Shown here: positions 36,164 to 39,542 of the stretch, one piece after another | Numbering within the stretch: the first letter of the stretch is position 1 | How the letters are laid out: every line of letters begins with the position of its first letter | From: Candidatus Eiseniibacteriota bacterium | Lineage (GTDB): Bacteria > Joyebacterota > Joyebacteria > Joyebacterales > Joyebacteraceae | Assembly (NCBI GenBank): GCA_030609365.1 | Contig: JAUWCJ010000009.1 | Coordinates: 1-39,542, forward strand | Direction of reading: 5' to 3' | DNA: 39,542 nucleotides | Notes under the pieces: model-generated | Told to the model about the DNA's origin: nothing | Databases searched by the model: none | Seen by the model: the letters and a program-made list of their open reading frames with translations, nothing else | Position numbers and translations under genes: made by a program

Positions 36164-36228
36164 CCGGTCTCCCCCGCAGGGCGATTCAGCCCAGTTGAGG
36201 GCTGCTCGAGCCCGGGGGGAATGGCCGG
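36164..36228 (+). repeat. nested stem-loop element, copy 1 (moxR-DUF58 gap)
   Basis: The element contains CCCCC (36171-36175) pairing with GGGGG (36215-36219), GGGC (36179-36182) with GCCC (36210-36213), and an inner hairpin CAGCCC-AGTTGA-GGGCTG (36187-36204). It resembles the element at 39374-39445 closely in the core GATTCAGCCCAGT-GAGGGCTG. It lies in the gap between moxR and DUF58, so it could be a mobile repeat, a regulatory structure in the operon mRNA, or a processing site. Confidence 0.72.
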
Positions 36229-36274
36229 GACCGGGCGCGCTCTAACCAACGTGTGCGCACACAAGAGGACGACG

Positions 36275-37174
36275 ATGCCCGACGAGTCCTACAGACGATT
36301 CCTCGACCCCGTTGTCGTATCGAAGCTCGCGACGATGGAGTTGCGCGCGCGCCTCGTCGTCGAGGGTTTCGTCACCGGGATGCACCGGAGCCCGTACAAG
36401 GGTTTCAGCGTCGAGTTCGCGGAGCATCGTCAGTACATGCCCGGCGACCCGCTCAAACACATCGACTGGAAGGTCTACGCGAAGACCGACCGGTTCTATA
36501 TCAAAGAGTACGAGGAAGAGACCAATCTGCGGGGCTACATCCTCCTCGACGCCAGCAAGTCGATGGAGTACGCGTCCGAACGTGTCTCGAAGCTCGACTA
36601 CTCGCGCTTCCTGTCGGCCGCGCTCATCTACCTCATGCTCAAGCAGCAGGACTCCGTCGGACTTATGGTATTCGACCAGGCCGTCCGCGAGTTCGTCGCT
36701 CCGAGGTCGAGCCCGACACAGCTTCATACTCTGCTCGCGGCACTCGACCGGGCAGAGGCTTCGGCCGAGACCGACATCGGCATCGTGCTTCACGAGCTGG
36801 CGCGGCGTGTGAAGCGTCGCGGGCTGGTGATCCTCGTGTCCGATCTACTCGACGATCCCGAGCGCGTGCTTCCCGGTCTCAAGCACTTCCGACACCTGAA
36901 GCACGAGGTCATCGTCTTCCATGTGCTGGACCCCGCGGAGGCGGAGTTTCGCTTCGAGGCGGATGCGACATTCCGTGACATGGAGACAGGCGAACTCATG
37001 ACAACGGAGCCGTTCTCTATTCGCGGTGACTATGTGGAAGCAGTGGAGCGCTGGAAGGCAATGCTGAAACGCGAGTGCGCTGAGAGCAGGATCGACTACG
37101 TGCCCGTGCTGACGTCGACGCCGTACGACCGCGCTCTCTTCTCTTATCTGGAGAAGAGAAAGCGGCTCGGCTAA
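36275..37174 (+). CDS. DUF58 domain protein of the MoxR operon
   Basis: The 299-residue product belongs to the DUF58/BatB-like group, with a VWA-related fold. It shows the family block RSPYKGFSVEFAEHRQYMPGDPLKHIDWKVYAKTDRFYIKEYEEETN, a VWA-like LLDASKSM (DxSxS-like DASKS), and LVSDLLDDPERVL. The ATG at 36275 is preceded by AGAGGACGACG. An upstream in-frame ATG at 36221 lies inside the stem-loop element, so I reject it. It works with MoxR and the VWA protein downstream, by family association. Confidence 0.9.
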   Translation: MPDESYRRFLDPVVVSKLATMELRARLVVEGFVTGMHRSPYKGFSVEFAEHRQYMPGDPLKHIDWKVYAKTDRFYIKEYEEETNLRGYILLDASKSMEYASERVSKLDYSRFLSAALIYLMLKQQDSVGLMVFDQAVREFVAPRSSPTQLHTLLAALDRAEASAETDIGIVLHELARRVKRRGLVILVSDLLDDPERVLPGLKHFRHLKHEVIVFHVLDPAEAEFRFEADATFRDMETGELMTTEPFSIRGDYVEAVERWKAMLKRECAESRIDYVPVLTSTPYDRALFSYLEKRKRLG

Positions 37175-37184
37175 GGAGAGCAGG

Positions 37185-39326
37185 TTGAACTTCACCTTCC
37201 TGAACGGTGCATTCCTCTTCGCCTCGCTGGCGGCGCTCCTGCCACTCTTGATCCATCTCATCAGCCGACGGCGCGTCGCGACCGTCGATTTCAGCTCGCT
37301 TCGATTCCTCAAGGAACTGGAGCGCAAGCGGATCAGGCGCGTGCGCCTCAGGCAGATCCTGCTGCTCATCGTCAGGAGCCTTATCATCTTGGCCGCGGCA
37401 CTCGCGCTGGCGCGCCCTACGCTCAGGGGGACATTCGCGGGCGGGGGTGGTGCGCACGCCAGGACGTCGGTCGCTATCGTCATCGACAACAGCGCGAGCA
37501 TGATGAGGGACGGGGATGGCGGTGACCTTCTCGCGGCGGGACTGGTGGCCGCGCGTGATATCGCGGGCCTTCTCGATGACGGAGACCAGGCCTTCCTGGT
37601 GGCCGCGAGCGACCCCGCCCACGCGGTGCTCGGCGAAGGCACGTTCAGTCCCGACGTTCTTCTGGAGGCGTTGAGCTCGATGGAAGCGGGGGACGCCGCC
37701 ACAGACTACTCTGGGGCACTGGACCTCTCGCTCGAGCTGCTCGACGCATCCAGAAATCTCAACCGTGAGCTCTACGTGCTCGGTGACCTGCAGCGCACCG
37801 GCTGGGTGCGACCAGCCACTGGGAGTTCGCCCGACGTAGCCGGAACTCTGGACAACGAGGCCGGGACCCAGGGAGTCGAGGATGGTCCGCGCGCCTATCT
37901 GTTGTCCTTCGATGGTCCCACGGCGAACCTTGGGCTCACCACCGCCGTCGTCGAGCGGAAGTATGGCGGCACGACAGGCCTGTACTCTGTCAGCGTGCGC
38001 GTGTCCAGCTACGATCGGCGCAGCCGCGAGGTTCTGGTGCGGCTCTTCATTGACGGAGAGCAGGCCGGACAGGCAGGCATCGACGTTGAGCGTGGAGGGT
38101 CCGCGGTGGCGCGTTTTGCGGTCACGGTGGACGAGTCCGAGTGGCACGAGGGCTGGATCGAGCTTCCGCCGGATGCACTGACGGCCGACAACAGGCACTA
38201 CTTCGTGATCCCGGCGGCGCGTCTTACGGAGATCCTGGTGGTTCGGCCCGACCTCGCTCAGGGGCTCGATGACGCCGACTACATCGAGCGAGCGCTCGAC
38301 CCGACGACCGAGAGCAAACGGTTCTCGGTCTCCGTGGTGCAGCTGAATGCGCTGTCACGCCAGGCCGACGACAGATTCCCGGTGGTCATCCTTGCAGACG
38401 TCGGAAGGCTGGACGACGACGCCGAGCGGTGGCTGATGCGGCACGTCAACGACGGCGGTGGCGTCTTCATCGTATTTGGGAATCGAACCGACGTTCGCTT
38501 CTGGAACGCAGGACGGCTCCCGGAACTCACCGGGATCGAGATCAGGGCGCCCATTGAACGGGCCGAGGGTGTGCGGCTCGCGCCCGCCCTGCAGGGGCAC
38601 CCCCTGCTCGACGGGCTCGTGTTCGGCGAGCGCCTGATCGATGACATAGCCGTGCGGCGCGCGTTCGATGTGCGTGCGGCGAGGGTCGAGGAGGTGCTGG
38701 AGCTGCCGGGCATCGGCCCGGCGCTCGTCGTCAACCGCACTGTCGTGGACGACGCAGCGCTGGATCCCGCCCTGCCGAAAGGAGAAGTCGCTGCCCTCAC
38801 GATGGGTATCGACCCCTCTTGGAGCGACCTGCCTCGCAGCGGGTTCATCGTCCCCCTCATACACCGGCTGGTCGAGCGGCTGTCGCGGACGAGTTCGCGC
38901 CCCGCGACGGCCATCGTCGGGGAGGACCTTGTGGTCCGGCTCGGCGACGCTCCTACGGAGCGCGTGGAGGTAGATCTGCCTTCCGGCCGCACTCTGACCA
39001 CTGAACTTAGGGCGACGGGCGTTTCTGCGGCGGTCGTCGAGCGCGTCAGCGAACCTGGAATCTACCGCTTCCACGCGGGCGGGCGAACGGTGGCGCTCGG
39101 GGCCGTCAATGTGAACCCGCTTGAATCTGACCTTGCTCCCGCTGACCGAACCGAGATCGAGGAGTACCTGTCTCCGCTGCCACGCACGTTCATAGAACCC
39201 GGTGCGCGGCTCGAGGAGGAAGTGCTCCAGGCGAGATACGGGCGCGAGCTCTGGCGAGCGTTTCTCTACGTCGCGCTCGCGCTGCTGGCCGTGGAGATGT
39301 TCCTGGCACGGCCGCGATTCGGATAG
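37185..39326 (+). CDS. BatA/VWA membrane protein of the MoxR operon
   Basis: The 713-residue product has an N-terminal BatA-type segment (FLNGAFLFASLAALLPLLIHL, then a basic stretch, then a second hydrophobic segment QILLLIVRSLIILAAALALARP), a VWA domain whose MIDAS motif DNSASM (D101-x-S103-x-S105) should bind Mg2+, then a long beta-rich region (about 270-650), and a last membrane helix (AFLYVALALLAVEMFLARP). The start is TTG at 37185, supported by AAGGAGAGCAGG. It lies 10 bases after DUF58. It likely anchors the MoxR-DUF58-VWA system in the inner membrane with a periplasmic part (inference). Confidence 0.93.
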   Translation: MNFTFLNGAFLFASLAALLPLLIHLISRRRVATVDFSSLRFLKELERKRIRRVRLRQILLLIVRSLIILAAALALARPTLRGTFAGGGGAHARTSVAIVIDNSASMMRDGDGGDLLAAGLVAARDIAGLLDDGDQAFLVAASDPAHAVLGEGTFSPDVLLEALSSMEAGDAATDYSGALDLSLELLDASRNLNRELYVLGDLQRTGWVRPATGSSPDVAGTLDNEAGTQGVEDGPRAYLLSFDGPTANLGLTTAVVERKYGGTTGLYSVSVRVSSYDRRSREVLVRLFIDGEQAGQAGIDVERGGSAVARFAVTVDESEWHEGWIELPPDALTADNRHYFVIPAARLTEILVVRPDLAQGLDDADYIERALDPTTESKRFSVSVVQLNALSRQADDRFPVVILADVGRLDDDAERWLMRHVNDGGGVFIVFGNRTDVRFWNAGRLPELTGIEIRAPIERAEGVRLAPALQGHPLLDGLVFGERLIDDIAVRRAFDVRAARVEEVLELPGIGPALVVNRTVVDDAALDPALPKGEVAALTMGIDPSWSDLPRSGFIVPLIHRLVERLSRTSSRPATAIVGEDLVVRLGDAPTERVEVDLPSGRTLTTELRATGVSAAVVERVSEPGIYRFHAGGRTVALGAVNVNPLESDLAPADRTEIEEYLSPLPRTFIEPGARLEEEVLQARYGRELWRAFLYVALALLAVEMFLARPRFG

Positions 39327-39373
39327 CGCGTTGGCGCGCCCCGCGGGTCGAGTCTGCCCGCGCTGTTGGTGGT

Positions 39374-39445
39374 GGGTTGGGTCTCCCCCGCAGTGCGATT
39401 CAGCCCAGTCGAGGGCTGTTCGCGCACCAGGGGGAGACCCAACCC
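39374..39445 (+). repeat. nested stem-loop element, copy 2 (after the VWA gene)
   Basis: A perfect 16-base outer stem (39374-39389 with 39430-39445), a GTGC/GCAC stem (39393-39396 with 39424-39427) and the inner hairpin CAGCCC-AGTCGA-GGGCTG (39401-39418). The core matches copy 1 at 36164. A third, partial right-hand copy follows at 39469-39494 (CTGCCCGAGCCC then GGGGG and GGCC). No T run follows, so it is not a typical terminator, although it lies where one would be expected. Confidence 0.75.
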
Positions 39446-39542
39446 GCCAGCGGTCCCGCCCGAGCGGACTGCCCGAGCCCAAGGGGGCACGGCCAACACG
39501 CCACCAGTAGCGCGGACTGACTCGCCCGACAGGGGACCCCAA

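Noticed and set aside
39374-39445. Copy 2 of the stem-loop as a simple rho-independent terminator
   Set aside because: The stem is long and nested and has no following T run; a second copy lies inside the moxR-DUF58 gap, where termination would cut the operon.
38355-39542. A 395-residue minus-strand frame antisense to the VWA gene
   Set aside because: Runs off the window end and has low-complexity Arg/Pro/Gly composition; the sense strand encodes the VWA protein.

Overview
The window looks like the replication-origin neighbourhood of a high-GC, Gram-negative, uncultured bacterium. Lipoproteins with lipoboxes, an outer-membrane barrel, an OmpA-type protein and a FlgD-like C-terminal sorting domain all indicate a two-membrane cell. 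That mix, with a complete bacterial V-type ATPase, would fit an FCB-like candidate phylum of the Eisenbacteria/Krumholzibacteriota/Latescibacterota kind. This placement is inference; there is no rRNA or tRNA in the window to fix it.

Region 1 (1-10190) is the classical oriC cluster: rpmH, rnpA, yidD, yidC, khpB (jag), mnmE, mnmG, rsmG, parA, parB, then a bactofilin. Two near-perfect parS sites lie 50 bp apart at the end of rsmG and just after it. Two exact DnaA boxes lie between rsmG and parA, with several one-mismatch boxes upstream. dnaA itself is not present; the window opens with 70 consecutive G/C bases that look like a contig edge.

Region 2 (10400-19281) is a nine-gene V-type ATPase operon in the order F-I-K-E-C-G-A-B-D, the same as the ntp operon of Enterococcus hirae. 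The proteolipid K subunit keeps the full set of residues that bind Na+ in E. hirae, so this is probably a sodium pump or sodium-driven ATP synthase.

Region 3 (19293-33400) is a mixed accessory region. It holds a TrpB2-type tryptophan synthase beta chain without trpA, an outer-membrane barrel, a cupin, an OmpA-family protein with calcium-binding repeats, a REC-GGDEF-REC regulator, two lipoproteins, a two-gene unit (possible DUF364-like protein plus type III PLP decarboxylase) behind a strong promoter, and a large secreted M28 metallopeptidase.

Region 4 (33540-39542) starts with two small secreted paralogues of unknown function. The first is interrupted by an in-frame UAG after which the reading frame stays intact and conserved for 61 codons. 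Then comes a moxR / DUF58 / BatA-VWA operon. A nested stem-loop element occurs in the moxR-DUF58 gap and again after the VWA gene, with a compensatory base-pair change between copies.

The observations most worth a second look are the amber-interrupted paralogue, the covarying nested repeat, the probable CTG start of the decarboxylase and its unusual partner gene, the Na+ signature of the V-ATPase, and the parS/DnaA-box arrangement.
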